Source: Nitrospinaceae bacterium (lineage in GTDB: Bacteria > Nitrospinota > Nitrospinia > Nitrospinales > VA-1). From it: 64,000 nt of DNA. Positions 25,152 through 33,237 of the stretch are shown one piece after another. Numbering within the stretch: the first letter of the stretch is position 1; each line of letters begins with the position of its first letter. The notes beneath the pieces are model-generated. The model saw only the letters and a program-made list of their open reading frames with translations, made no database searches and had not been told where the DNA came from. The position numbers and the translations under genes were made by a program. The stretch covers positions 248,001-312,000 of the forward strand of contig BQJC01000003.1 of assembly GCA_021604505.1 (NCBI GenBank). The letters run 5' to 3'.

Positions 25152-26690
25152 ATGAAAAGGAATTTCTTAGCAGTAGGCGCTATGGCAGTCACGGCCTTGT
25201 TGGTCGGCACTTCCGTTGCGCAAGCAGTGAGCGTGGAATGGGGCGGACAGCTCCGGCCCCGTTTTGAGTACAACGAGCAGGCCTTTTTTAATGCAACAGG
25301 TGCCCCCGCAGCAAACCAGGGTACCCAGAATGGCGATTATTTCGTCAGTTCGCGGATTCGCCTGCATGCAAAGGCAGACATCCTTCCCGACACCAGCGCC
25401 TTTATTCAATTGCAGAGTGTTCGTAACTGGGGTAATGATCTGGATGCTCTTAGTGCCAACCAGCCTCAAACCAATGGCGCAGGTCCAGGCGGCGGCGGTA
25501 GCTCAGGCGGTTCCGGAAACGCGGCCTTTGCGCCCAGCGATAACGATCAATCAGTTGGCGTCCATCAGGCGTATTTCACCCTGAAAAACTTCGCCACCTT
25601 GCCCGCAGACTTGAAAGTCGGACGGCAGGAAGTTGTTATCGACGGACACCGGATTTTCGGTAACACCGGTTGGACCCAGGGTGCCCAGACTCACGATGCG
25701 GTTCGCGTGACGCATTCCGAAGGCAATCACACGATTTCCTATGTTTACAGTCTGGCGAACGAGGGTTCCCGAGGAACTGCAATAGGCAGCTCTCCCAACG
25801 ACGATGAAGACGTCGAAGTCCATCTTGGTTACGCCAACCTGCAGGGTATTCTGGGCGGCGGGTTGTCCCTTTACTTTGTAGGTGTGGACGATGATTGTTC
25901 TATTGCTGCAGTAGCTGCTGGCACCTGTGCCAACACGGCAACAGGCGTCCTTGACAACAACAATTACACAGTGGGTGTTCGTCAGGCCGGCCAACTCTTC
26001 GGCATTGACTACCGCGGTGAGTTTTACTACCAGTTTGGTGACGCGGAAGGCGATGCTGGAGCGGCCAATGTCACAACGGGTGTTGGTACCCCATATAGTG
26101 GTGTAGTGGGCGCAAGTGGTGGTCTGAAAGATACGGACCGAAGCGCTTACATGTTTGGCGCCCGCATCGGCAAGAAGTTCAACAACGTCATGTGGAAGCC
26201 CTCCATCACGCTGTGGTACGATTATCTTTCTGGAACCTCAGATTCCGATGCACGCAAAGGGGATTTCAAGACTTTCAACACCCTGTTCGACACCGGTCAT
26301 AAGTTCTACGGTTTCATGGATCTTTTTCTGCCCGCCAACGGAGCCAATACCAATTTCCTCGGCTTGGTTGACTATGCAGTCAAAACATCGATTCAACCCG
26401 CCAATGGCTGGACTCTTAAAGCCGACTGGCATTATTTCACGACCGCTGAAAGCATTGGCGTCAACAGCAACTTTTCAGGTTCCGATGCCACCAATGGTGA
26501 TGGCAACGCGCTTGGAAACGAGGTGGATGTGACCCTCGTACACAAGTACAACGCCAACACCACCATCAGCGCTGGCTGGTCCAAGTTCTGGCAGGAAGAA
26601 GGATTTGAGCTGGTAAACGGCTCGGCTTCTTCTATAGCTACGGTTACCCCGGCTGATTGGGCTTACCTGATGTTTGATGTGAAGTTCTAA
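25152..26690 (+). CDS. Outer-membrane porin-like beta-barrel (alginate-export type)
   Basis: A 512-residue outer-membrane protein. A signal peptide (MKRNFLAVGAMAVTALLVGTSVAQA) leads into VEWGGQLRPRFEYNEQ. SSRIRLHAKADILPDTSAFIQLQSVRNWG resembles the opening of alginate-export/porin-like barrels. The rest alternates short turns rich in Asn, Gly and Asp with amphipathic strands and ends WAYLMFDVKF, with the terminal Phe recognised by the BAM machinery. A Gly/Ser-rich insert (PGGGGSSGGSG) lies near residue 117. It probably forms a general or anion-selective pore; the solute is unknown. ATG 25152 is chosen because GGAGGAGACAGG lies directly upstream. A strong promoter and terminator frame the gene, as expected for an abundant protein. 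Confidence 0.85.
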   Translation: MKRNFLAVGAMAVTALLVGTSVAQAVSVEWGGQLRPRFEYNEQAFFNATGAPAANQGTQNGDYFVSSRIRLHAKADILPDTSAFIQLQSVRNWGNDLDALSANQPQTNGAGPGGGGSSGGSGNAAFAPSDNDQSVGVHQAYFTLKNFATLPADLKVGRQEVVIDGHRIFGNTGWTQGAQTHDAVRVTHSEGNHTISYVYSLANEGSRGTAIGSSPNDDEDVEVHLGYANLQGILGGGLSLYFVGVDDDCSIAAVAAGTCANTATGVLDNNNYTVGVRQAGQLFGIDYRGEFYYQFGDAEGDAGAANVTTGVGTPYSGVVGASGGLKDTDRSAYMFGARIGKKFNNVMWKPSITLWYDYLSGTSDSDARKGDFKTFNTLFDTGHKFYGFMDLFLPANGANTNFLGLVDYAVKTSIQPANGWTLKADWHYFTTAESIGVNSNFSGSDATNGDGNALGNEVDVTLVHKYNANTTISAGWSKFWQEEGFELVNGSASSIATVTPADWAYLMFDVKF

Positions 26691-26702
26691 TCTGGCTTTA
26701 TC

Positions 26703-26743
26703 AAAACCCCCGGTCCGGCATTCGCCGGCCGGGGGTTTTTTTT
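26703..26743 (+). terminator. Strong rho-independent terminator of the porin gene
   Basis: GC-rich hairpin: AACCCCCGG pairs with CCGGGGGTT, with an inner GCCGG-type stem, followed by eight T. It begins 13 bases after the stop codon. Confidence 0.92.
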
Positions 26744-26848
26744 GCCTCAAACTTTCGTATTATCCTCTTCCCACCCTCCCTTTCGTGTTTTTCATTGTCC
26801 CCAATTGTAAGACTTCATATAATTAAAACGACTAATAATAAAGACCAG

Positions 26849-26984
26849 AACCCTGTGGCCTTCTTGAAGATCAACTTTGGGTAAATCGAAAACTTAAGCC
26901 CATCGCCATCGTCATCGCGAGCCGCAAACGTAATTTTCAAAAAGCGGTATCCCGCAATTGAAAATCAATCATGGTCACAGGGTT
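26849..26984. repeat. MITE-like element with 9-bp terminal inverted repeats
   Basis: AACCCTGTG (26849-26857) is perfectly inverted as CACAGGGTT (26976-26984), bounding 136 bp without an open frame. Inside lies CGTCATCGCGAGCCGCAAA, which matches the right end of the repeat at 17455-17608. A hairpin follows, with outer arms ATTTTCA and TGAAAAT and inner GCGG/CCGC. No target-site duplication was recognised. It may be a compound or decayed element. Confidence 0.5.
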
Positions 26985-27025
26985 AATATTAATTATTAGG
27001 CAGTACAAATTAATGAGGTGTGGTC

Positions 27026-27529
27026 ATGAAACAGTTAGTCCCTTGGACACTCGCGGTCTTACTCACCGGTTTTTCATCCCTGGCCTTCGCGTCCAGCACG
27101 GCGGAACTCAATCTGTGGAAACACGACCCGTTTTTCTACGGTTCATGCGGTCATTGCGGAGATTTCGTCCGATTCCAGGAAAATAAAGATAAGTCGGATT
27201 TCACGGATTTTAATCTCTACAATCAAACCGGGTATTATTCCGCGGTGTTGTATGGCCCTGAAAAAACCACGATGACTTTGTTTGGCGGGCAAAGCTTTGC
27301 GACGGACAAAGGATTCCTGGTTATCGTCAAGAAGGACGATACAGTGGTACAAATCGAAAACCTGGAAGCGTTCACTCCAGGAGAATGGACGGACGTGGAA
27401 GCGAAACAAGGATGGTCAGGCGCATATTCGGTTTACTACCAACCGTATCCTCAATTCAAAAACAATATCGCATCCGGGAAATGGGGAAAGTGGTGGAACT
27501 CCCTGCCATCGGTGAATCCAGCCGGTTGA
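27026..27529 (+). CDS. Small secreted protein with CGHC motif
   Basis: A 167-residue exported protein. A signal peptide (about 1-23, LAVLLTGFSSLAFASS) precedes a mature domain rich in aromatic residues. C41GHC44 is the only cysteine pair. It equals the active-site motif of disulfide isomerases, but the surrounding sequence does not look like a thioredoxin fold, so it may instead bind metal or form a simple disulfide. TMTLFGGQSFATDKGF and VVQIENLEAFTPGEW suggest a small beta-sandwich. ATG 27026 has GAGG 7 bases upstream; GTG 27020 is less likely. No family recognised. Confidence 0.7.
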   Translation: MKQLVPWTLAVLLTGFSSLAFASSTAELNLWKHDPFFYGSCGHCGDFVRFQENKDKSDFTDFNLYNQTGYYSAVLYGPEKTTMTLFGGQSFATDKGFLVIVKKDDTVVQIENLEAFTPGEWTDVEAKQGWSGAYSVYYQPYPQFKNNIASGKWGKWWNSLPSVNPAG

Positions 27530-27578
27530 ATTCATTTCTTTCCCATTGACACAAGAAGCCGATATAATGGACAGGTGC

Positions 27579-27600
27579 CAGGGCGGTTCCCGCCGCCCTG
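27579..27600 (+). promoter_or_regulatory. GC-rich hairpin at the 5' end of the PpiC gene transcript
   Basis: CAGGGCGG (27579-27586) and CCGCCCTG (27593-27600) with a 6-base loop, 12 bases past a TATAAT hexamer (27562-27567). It lacks a T-run, so it is more likely a 5' RNA-stabilising or regulatory stem than a terminator. No good -35 hexamer stands 16-18 bases before the TATAAT. Confidence 0.4.
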
Positions 27601-27630
27601 GGTCGCCAATCTTTTCAGAGAGACGTAAAA

Positions 27631-28686
27631 ATGATTCAAAGGATTTTATTTCCCTTATTTGCGGCCATCCTGTTGCTGACTCCCGGTATGGCCCTGGCCG
27701 CGGAAGCCTCCAAAGAGCCCTTCAAAATAAACGGCAAGCCCGTTCCAGAAGTCATTGCGAAGGTCAATGGAACCGATATACGGTCTGACTTTCTGGAACG
27801 CGAAATGGTCGCGTTTAAATTGATGTCGACCCAGCAGGGAAAAGAAATCAAACCGGAGTCTGAGGATAAAATTGCGCGTAAGATTGTCGAAAAAGAAATT
27901 GACGAAGAGTTGATTTACCAAAAGGCGCGGCTGGCCGGTATCCAGATTCCTTCTGAGATTATCCTGAAAGAAATCAAAAATATAGAGAACCAATTCCCCA
28001 GCCCGGAATTTTTTGAGAGAGCCCTCGCCATGCAGCACCTGACGCGAGGCACGTTGCGGGAAAAAATAGAGCGGCAATTGGTTGCGGAAAAATATTTACG
28101 TCAGGTCATTGTTCCCAAAGTTAAAATGGAAGATCTTGCCCCGGAAGAATATTACGAGAACAACAAGACCACGTTCATGAAACCGGAAATGTACGAGGTC
28201 AGCCACATCTTTGTGAGCACCATCAATCCCTCCACCCAGGGGCAATCACCCGATCCCGCCGCGAAAAAGAAGGCCCAGCGGATTCTGGATGGAATCAACA
28301 AGGAAGCCCGCGATAAAATCGACGGCATCCTGAGAAAGCTGGAAAAAGGCGAAGACTTCGGCAAGCTCGCGAAAAAGTATTCCGAAGATGAAGCCACCAG
28401 CGATAAGGGAGGCAGTCTCGGCACCCTTCTCCCGCAAAGCACGGTTCCCGAAATCGCGGAAGCCATGCAAAAGCTGACATTGGGGGAAACCAGCAAGGTC
28501 ATTAAAAGTTCTTTTGGGTTCCACGTCATCAAACTCAACGACAAAGTTCCCAGCCAACTGGCGCCGTACGACGAAGTCAAAGCCGACATCCTCAACTTGC
28601 TGTTGGTCCGCGAGACCGAAAAACTCAAAGGAGAACTGCTGGCCGGATTCAAAAAAACCGCAGACATAAAGTATTTGTTCAAATAA
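27631..28686 (+). CDS. PpiC/SurA-like periplasmic peptidyl-prolyl isomerase
   Basis: A 351-residue exported chaperone. A signal peptide (LFPLFAAILLLTPGMALAAEA, ending near 25) is followed by a SurA-N-like helical domain (about 45-165) containing LIYQKARLAGIQIPSEIILKE-type helices. One parvulin domain (about 188-320) shows VSHIFVST, FGKLAKKYSEDEAT, KGGSLGTL and SSFGFHVIKLNDK. SurA itself usually has two parvulin domains; this has one, as in PrsA- or PpiC-type proteins. It probably assists folding of outer-membrane proteins such as the porin encoded upstream (inference). Confidence 0.92.
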   Translation: MIQRILFPLFAAILLLTPGMALAAEASKEPFKINGKPVPEVIAKVNGTDIRSDFLEREMVAFKLMSTQQGKEIKPESEDKIARKIVEKEIDEELIYQKARLAGIQIPSEIILKEIKNIENQFPSPEFFERALAMQHLTRGTLREKIERQLVAEKYLRQVIVPKVKMEDLAPEEYYENNKTTFMKPEMYEVSHIFVSTINPSTQGQSPDPAAKKKAQRILDGINKEARDKIDGILRKLEKGEDFGKLAKKYSEDEATSDKGGSLGTLLPQSTVPEIAEAMQKLTLGETSKVIKSSFGFHVIKLNDKVPSQLAPYDEVKADILNLLLVRETEKLKGELLAGFKKTADIKYLFK

Positions 28687-28761
28687 AATGATTCCCCTTC
28701 CCAGGCAGAAACCGCTGGAATGAACCGCCCACCAGAAGAAAACCACCCTTAATTTTTGTCC

Positions 28762-29760
28762 ATGAAAACTCTTGTTACCGGAGCCACAGGATTTTTAGGA
28801 TCAGCCATCGTCCGAGAGTTATTGCAAGACGGACGCGAGGTCCGGGTATTGATCCGCAAAGGAACCGACACGGAGAACATAGACGGCCTCGATCTGGAAG
28901 TGGCCTATGGAGACTTGCGGGATAAAAATTCTCTGGAAAAAGCTCTAAGCAGCTGCGAAGCCCTCTACCACACCGCGGCTTATTACAGTTTGTGGGATAA
29001 AAACAAGCGTCTGATTTACGACATCAACGTTGAGGGCACGCGCAACATCCTGCAAACCGCTCTGGAAAAAGAATTGCCCAAAACCGTATACACCAGCACC
29101 GTAGGCTGTATCGGCCTTCTGGAGGACGGAAACCCGGCCAATGAAGAAACTCCCTTCAACCCGGCCACGCTCTGCAACGACTACAAACAATCCAAATACG
29201 AAGCCGAACGGGTGGCCAGAGAGTTCCACGAAAAGGGGCTTCCCATCGTGATCGTCAACCCCAGCACGCCCATAGGACCAAGAGACATCAAACCCACGCC
29301 GACCGGCAAAATCATCCTGGATTTTTTAAACCGCAAAATGCCCGCTTATCTCGACACCGGTTTGAACCTCATCGATGTCGGCGATTGCGCCCGCGGCCAC
29401 ATCCTCGCGGAGGAAAAGGGCGTTCCGGGCGAAAGATATATTTTAGGAAACCGCAATATGTCGCTCAAAGAAATTCTTTTGGCGTTGGAGAAGATCACCG
29501 GACTCAAGGCACCGGCTGTGCAAATGCCCTATTGGGTGGCTTTCGCCGCCGGATGGGTGTGCGAAAATGTATCGGACCATCTGACCGGGAAACCTCCTGC
29601 GGTTCCTCTGGCCGGAGTCCGAATGGCCAGGTATTTTATGTATTTCGATTCGTCAAAAGCGGTTCGCGAACTCGGCCTCCCCCAGAACCCTGTCGAAACG
29701 GCTCTGGCAGAAGCGGTTGATTGGTTCCGGACACATTCCAAGGTCACCGCCCTTCGTTGA
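28762..29760 (+). CDS. hpnA: Hopanoid-associated sugar epimerase HpnA
   Basis: A 332-residue NAD(P)-dependent epimerase/dehydratase of the extended SDR family. It has the nucleotide motif TGATGFLGS, the active-site Y-K-Q-S-K tetrad segment (CNDYKQSKYEAE) and the HpnA-type blocks MPAYLDTGLNLIDVGDCARGH, PGERYILGNRNMS and FYFDSSKA-like SSKAVRELGLP. HpnA is found in hopanoid gene clusters and is thought to act on side-chain sugars; its exact reaction is not settled. ATG 28762 is preferred to the TTG at 28756. The next gene starts one base after the stop, indicating an operon with a carotenoid-type membrane protein. No squalene-hopene cyclase lies in the window. Confidence 0.9.
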   Translation: MKTLVTGATGFLGSAIVRELLQDGREVRVLIRKGTDTENIDGLDLEVAYGDLRDKNSLEKALSSCEALYHTAAYYSLWDKNKRLIYDINVEGTRNILQTALEKELPKTVYTSTVGCIGLLEDGNPANEETPFNPATLCNDYKQSKYEAERVAREFHEKGLPIVIVNPSTPIGPRDIKPTPTGKIILDFLNRKMPAYLDTGLNLIDVGDCARGHILAEEKGVPGERYILGNRNMSLKEILLALEKITGLKAPAVQMPYWVAFAAGWVCENVSDHLTGKPPAVPLAGVRMARYFMYFDSSKAVRELGLPQNPVETALAEAVDWFRTHSKVTALR

Positions 29761-29761
29761 T

Positions 29762-30559
29762 ATGGAAATTATTTCATTACTCTGGGGAACCGTTGTTCTC
29801 AGACCCTATGTTTTCGTCTTCCTGGCCGTTTATTTGACGATTGCGATCCTCAACATGGGTCTGGCGCGGTCGCTGATTTTTACCGTTCTTGCCTATTCTA
29901 TCGCCTTTCTGTCGGAATACTCCTCCACCCGCAACGGATTCCCGTATGGGTTTTACTCCTACATCGACACCACCCGCGATCAGGAGCTGTGGATCACCAA
30001 CGTTCCGTTCATGGATTCCCTCTCCTATTCGTTTTTGTCCTATATCAGCTACACCTTCAGCCTGCTGCTGTGGTCTTCCATAAAAACAAACGGCTGGGAT
30101 GTCCGCCTGGAAGAAACCCAGCCTGCCAAACCTTCCATCCGCGTGATTCTCACAGGAGCGTTTTTATTCATGATGATGGACGTCATCATCGACCCTGTGG
30201 CGTTTCAGGGGGACCGTTGGTTTTTGGGAAAAATCTACACCTATCAGGAGGAAGGCGAATATTTCAACATTCCCCTGACCAATTTCGCGGGCTGGCTTTT
30301 GGTGGGCACTGCCATCATCGGGAGCTTCAGTCTGGTCAACCGCTGGCTGGATGGCAAACTCCCGCCTCCGCCAAAAAAAGAAGTACCCTACCAGGCCCTA
30401 TTGGGACCGGGACTGTATTTTGGCGTCCTGATCTTCAACCTGGCGGTGACTTTTTACATCGGCGAGTTTCTTATGGGATTCTGCGGAATCGGGATCTTTC
30501 TGGCCATCTTATCCCTGCTGGTTTATAAAATCAGGAACCCCCGTTGGTTGACGGGTTGA
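29762..30559 (+). CDS. Carotenoid biosynthesis protein, CruF/DUF422 type
   Basis: A 265-residue integral membrane protein with about seven helices. FLSEYSSTRNGFPYGFYSYIDT, MMMDVIIDPVAFQGDRWFLG and YFNIPLTNFAGWLLVG are the conserved blocks of the DUF422/CruF family, whose characterised members hydrate the end group of acyclic carotenoids (CruF, bisanhydrobacterioruberin hydratase). Asp and Glu residues in the helices are retained. Start ATG 29762 lies one base past the hpnA stop; a longer frame from 29717 would overlap hpnA. The pairing with hpnA suggests a membrane-lipid or pigment operon. Confidence 0.85.
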   Translation: MEIISLLWGTVVLRPYVFVFLAVYLTIAILNMGLARSLIFTVLAYSIAFLSEYSSTRNGFPYGFYSYIDTTRDQELWITNVPFMDSLSYSFLSYISYTFSLLLWSSIKTNGWDVRLEETQPAKPSIRVILTGAFLFMMMDVIIDPVAFQGDRWFLGKIYTYQEEGEYFNIPLTNFAGWLLVGTAIIGSFSLVNRWLDGKLPPPPKKEVPYQALLGPGLYFGVLIFNLAVTFYIGEFLMGFCGIGIFLAILSLLVYKIRNPRWLTG

Positions 30560-30648
30560 ATGACCGAAACACTCCCACCTTGCAATAGAGACCCGCATCC
30601 ACACGTGGTATAACTTAAGAGGGATTATCAGTACTCAGGGAGTGCGAT

Positions 30649-30786
30649 ATGAAAGATGCCGCGCAAAAAGAAACACCCAAAAAACGCAGAGAACACCCTG
30701 TTTTCACTCTCTTCGTTCACGTAGGCTACACCATACTGATCCTGTCTATGATCGGCTGGATCGTTTATATCGAATTCATTCTGTAA
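30649..30786 (+). CDS. 45-residue single-pass membrane protein
   Basis: A short open frame of 45 codons. The first 17 residues are highly charged (MKDAAQKETPKKRREHP), followed by one hydrophobic segment (GYTILILSMIGWIVYIEFIL) reaching the C-terminus. AGGGAG stands 6 bases before the ATG. Positive charges before the helix suggest an N-in orientation. It lies 90 bases after the CruF-like gene and ends 7 bases before the convergent protease-like gene. No family recognised; small proteins of this design often modify larger membrane complexes. Confidence 0.6.
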   Translation: MKDAAQKETPKKRREHPVFTLFVHVGYTILILSMIGWIVYIEFIL

Positions 30787-30792
30787 CCCCCC

Positions 30793-31482
30793 CTATCTTG
30801 CCTCGATCAAAACGACGTTATTTCTCACGCTCTCAATGAAATCATCCATAGAAACGTTTTCTTTCCGGGGAGCGGGGTTTGCGTCCTTGAAGGACGTCAC
30901 GGATTGAATCGCATGTTGCAGAGTCGAATAGGGAATCGCGTAATTGTGTTTGCTCGAGTGTTCCTCTGGAAAACGATCCCCCACGTGCCGAGCCATGAGA
31001 ACCATGCCAACCACCTGCCGCTTGCGGTTGATGAGCGGACTGCCGCTGTGAACCGGGTCCAGACTCAAATCGAGCGGTATCAAATCGGAAAATTTAACCC
31101 CTGTTTTTGCCAGAACCCCTTCGATTAAGGTGTGCCGGTCTTCAAGCGTGTTCGTCCAGGGGTATCCCAGTGTAAACACATTATTGTCCTGCGTGGACGG
31201 TTCGGCAAAGGAGAGGGGTTCACGTTTTACTTTCGCGGGTTCGCTCAACTTCAGAATCGCCAGATTCTTGGGAAGGTTTTCGTGAACAACCCTGGCTTGA
31301 ATGTCATCTTCATTGGGGAATTTGACGTGGATGACATCCGCTTCTTCCACCAGATCATAATAAGTGAGAACATAGCGGGCGTCGCCGATCAAAAACCCGG
31401 AGCCCAGACGGGTCACCGGGGTGCTCATGACCAAAAGCGCGATCAACAGGACCAATAAAACAATCGATCCGATTATTTTCAT
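30793..31482 (-). CDS. Trypsin-like fold protein with degenerate catalytic triad
   Basis: A 229-residue protein with an N-terminal membrane anchor or signal segment (3-20) and a trypsin-like domain of the DegP/S1C kind. GSGFLIGDARYVLTYYDLVEEAD aligns with the usual L-T-N-x-H-V-V block, but the catalytic His is Asp43. NLAILKL aligns with D-L-A-L-L-K, with Asn73 for the catalytic Asp. LDPVHSGSPLINRKRQVVGMV keeps the nucleophile Ser146. Peptidase activity by the normal triad is therefore unlikely; a binding role in the periplasm is more probable. There is no PDZ domain. Confidence 0.75.
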   Translation of the reverse strand: MKIIGSIVLLVLLIALLVMSTPVTRLGSGFLIGDARYVLTYYDLVEEADVIHVKFPNEDDIQARVVHENLPKNLAILKLSEPAKVKREPLSFAEPSTQDNNVFTLGYPWTNTLEDRHTLIEGVLAKTGVKFSDLIPLDLSLDPVHSGSPLINRKRQVVGMVLMARHVGDRFPEEHSSKHNYAIPYSTLQHAIQSVTSFKDANPAPRKENVSMDDFIESVRNNVVLIEAR

Positions 31483-31588
31483 TTATAGGGAGACGGTCAA
31501 TCCAAAAGAACCCGGACTCCGGCCATCGCTACCGCATGGCCATTTTCCACGATTGAGTGCATTTTCCATTCCAGTTACAAAAAAGGAT

Positions 31589-31786
31589 TCAATGCATTTT
31601 GGTGTTCATATAGAATCCATAAACGAACATCGCGATGGCCATGAGGATCAGGCCGTCATCCATGAGCAACTCTTTCCAGTTTGGGATACCACGTTCCCAG
31701 ACCCAGGGAATCACAATCAACAACACCGACAATATCCCGATTCCCAGTAACACCGCAATAGCTATGATCAAAACCTTATCGTTCAT
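31589..31786 (-). CDS. Small two-helix membrane protein
   Basis: A 65-residue protein with two hydrophobic segments (6-27 and 45-59) joined by an acidic/Trp loop (WERGIPNWKELLMDDG). No family is recognised. It lies about 105 bases upstream of the protease-like gene on the same strand. The ribosome-binding site is weak (GAGGACGGGAC), so the call rests on composition and on the lack of a competing frame. Confidence 0.5.
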   Translation of the reverse strand: MNDKVLIIAIAVLLGIGILSVLLIVIPWVWERGIPNWKELLMDDGLILMAIAMFVYGFYMNTKMH

Positions 31787-32014
31787 AATGAAGTCCCGTC
31801 CTCTTCGGCAAGCCCTTCGGGTTCAAGGTATCCATTCCGTTTTTAACGGTTAGATTTTACCAGTATTGCACAAATGAAGAAAGGCCGCGAAGCCCCTCGA
31901 CTCACATTTCTTTCAGAATCAGGGGCAGTTTACGGAAAAAACCCGCATCCAGCCGGTTCAGAAGAGTCTGGAGTGTATAATAAATCCCTTTCTCAAATAA
32001 CGCAGGCGACGAAT

Positions 32015-33052
32015 ATGGCAAATAAAAATTACCGCACCGGAGACGCCAAAACCGATCATTTGATCGAACAACTGGCGGATGCGTGCGTTTCAGACGATTG
32101 CCGGGAAATGTTCCGGCAAATTCTCACCACAGTGACAAAACTGGGAATGGAACATGACGACCTGGGGGATTTTAAACTGATCAACACATCGATAAAAGAA
32201 CTCAGGCACTCGTTCCGGATATTTCTGCCTTACCGCCACCGGCGCAAGGTCATGGTGTTCGGTTCCGCTAGAACCCCGGAAGAGGATCCCAATTATTCGC
32301 TCACCGTTGAACTTTCCAGACAACTCGTAGCGCACGGGTTCATGATCATTTCCGGAGCAGGAGGAGGAATCATGGAAGCCGCCAACCGCGGAGCAGGAAA
32401 GGAAAACAGCTTTGGCGTCAACATCAAGCTTCCCTTCGAGCAGGGAGCCAACCCCTACATCGCCAACGACCCAAAATTGATGCTGTGCAAATATTTTTTC
32501 ACCCGAAAACTGATCTTTATCAAAGAATCGGATGCCACCGTCCTGCTTCCCGGAGGGTTCGGAACTCAGGACGAAGGGTTCGAAAACCTGACTCTGTTCC
32601 AAACCGGAAAAGCCCTGCCCCGCCCAATCGTCCTGTTGGAAGCGAAAGGAGGGGATTACTGGACCGCATGGCTGGAATTTATCGATACAGTGCTGGCTAA
32701 AAAGGGACTGATTTCCATTGAAGACCGAAAATTGTTCCAGGTGGCGTATTCCGCGGAAGAAGCCGCGGAATTTGTCACCGGGTTTTATCGGTTTTACCAT
32801 TCGCTCAGGTACGTCCGGAATCTCACCGTAATAAGATTCACCCGGGAAATTCCCGCCAACATCATTGCGCGGTTGAATTCGGATTTTAGGGACATTCTGG
32901 TCGATGGAAATATCGAGGCAATGTCGCCGCTGGAGGACGAACTGAAAAACGGCGAGCACCTGGACTTACCCCGCCTGGTATTCAAATTCAATCAAAGGAG
33001 TTTTGGCCGGCTCAATGAGATGATCCATGCAATCAATGAATGGATGCCTTAA
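32015..33052 (+). CDS. LOG-family protein (lysine-decarboxylase-like Rossmann fold)
   Basis: A 345-residue LOG-family protein. The active-site motif PGGFGTQDEGF (usual form P-G-G-x-G-T-x-x-E) and the nucleotide-binding GSARTPEEDPNY and SGAGGGIMEAANRGAG are present. LOG proteins hydrolyse nucleoside 5'-monophosphates to base and ribose phosphate; in plants and some bacteria they activate cytokinins. The protein is longer than minimal LOGs (about 190 residues), with an N-terminal helical domain and a C-terminal extension (230-345), like the long PpnN-type nucleotide hydrolases only in general plan. ATG 32015 is chosen; the frame could extend to 31874, but AGGCG lies only before the inner start. 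Confidence 0.85.
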   Translation: MANKNYRTGDAKTDHLIEQLADACVSDDCREMFRQILTTVTKLGMEHDDLGDFKLINTSIKELRHSFRIFLPYRHRRKVMVFGSARTPEEDPNYSLTVELSRQLVAHGFMIISGAGGGIMEAANRGAGKENSFGVNIKLPFEQGANPYIANDPKLMLCKYFFTRKLIFIKESDATVLLPGGFGTQDEGFENLTLFQTGKALPRPIVLLEAKGGDYWTAWLEFIDTVLAKKGLISIEDRKLFQVAYSAEEAAEFVTGFYRFYHSLRYVRNLTVIRFTREIPANIIARLNSDFRDILVDGNIEAMSPLEDELKNGEHLDLPRLVFKFNQRSFGRLNEMIHAINEWMP

Positions 33053-33137
33053 GTCATTTTTTCCAAAAAATTCCGATCTCCCTTTATTTTTCAATCCTTT
33101 TTGATAAACCGGCATTTATTTTCCGATAAAATTCAAG

Positions 33138-33166
33138 TTTAGTTGAATAAAATCCGAATCTATAAA
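33138..33166 (+). promoter_or_regulatory. Possible promoter before the glycosyltransferase locus
   Basis: TTTAGT and TATAAA separated by 17 bases, in a 185-bp AT-rich gap just before the first glycosyltransferase gene. The -35 is poor, so this is tentative. Confidence 0.3.
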
Positions 33167-33237
33167 TGTAGACCTGTGTTTTGCGGGCGAGGTTTTGCCC
33201 CTTTTTATGATCTTAAAGGCCGGAAGGACTGCGTAAT

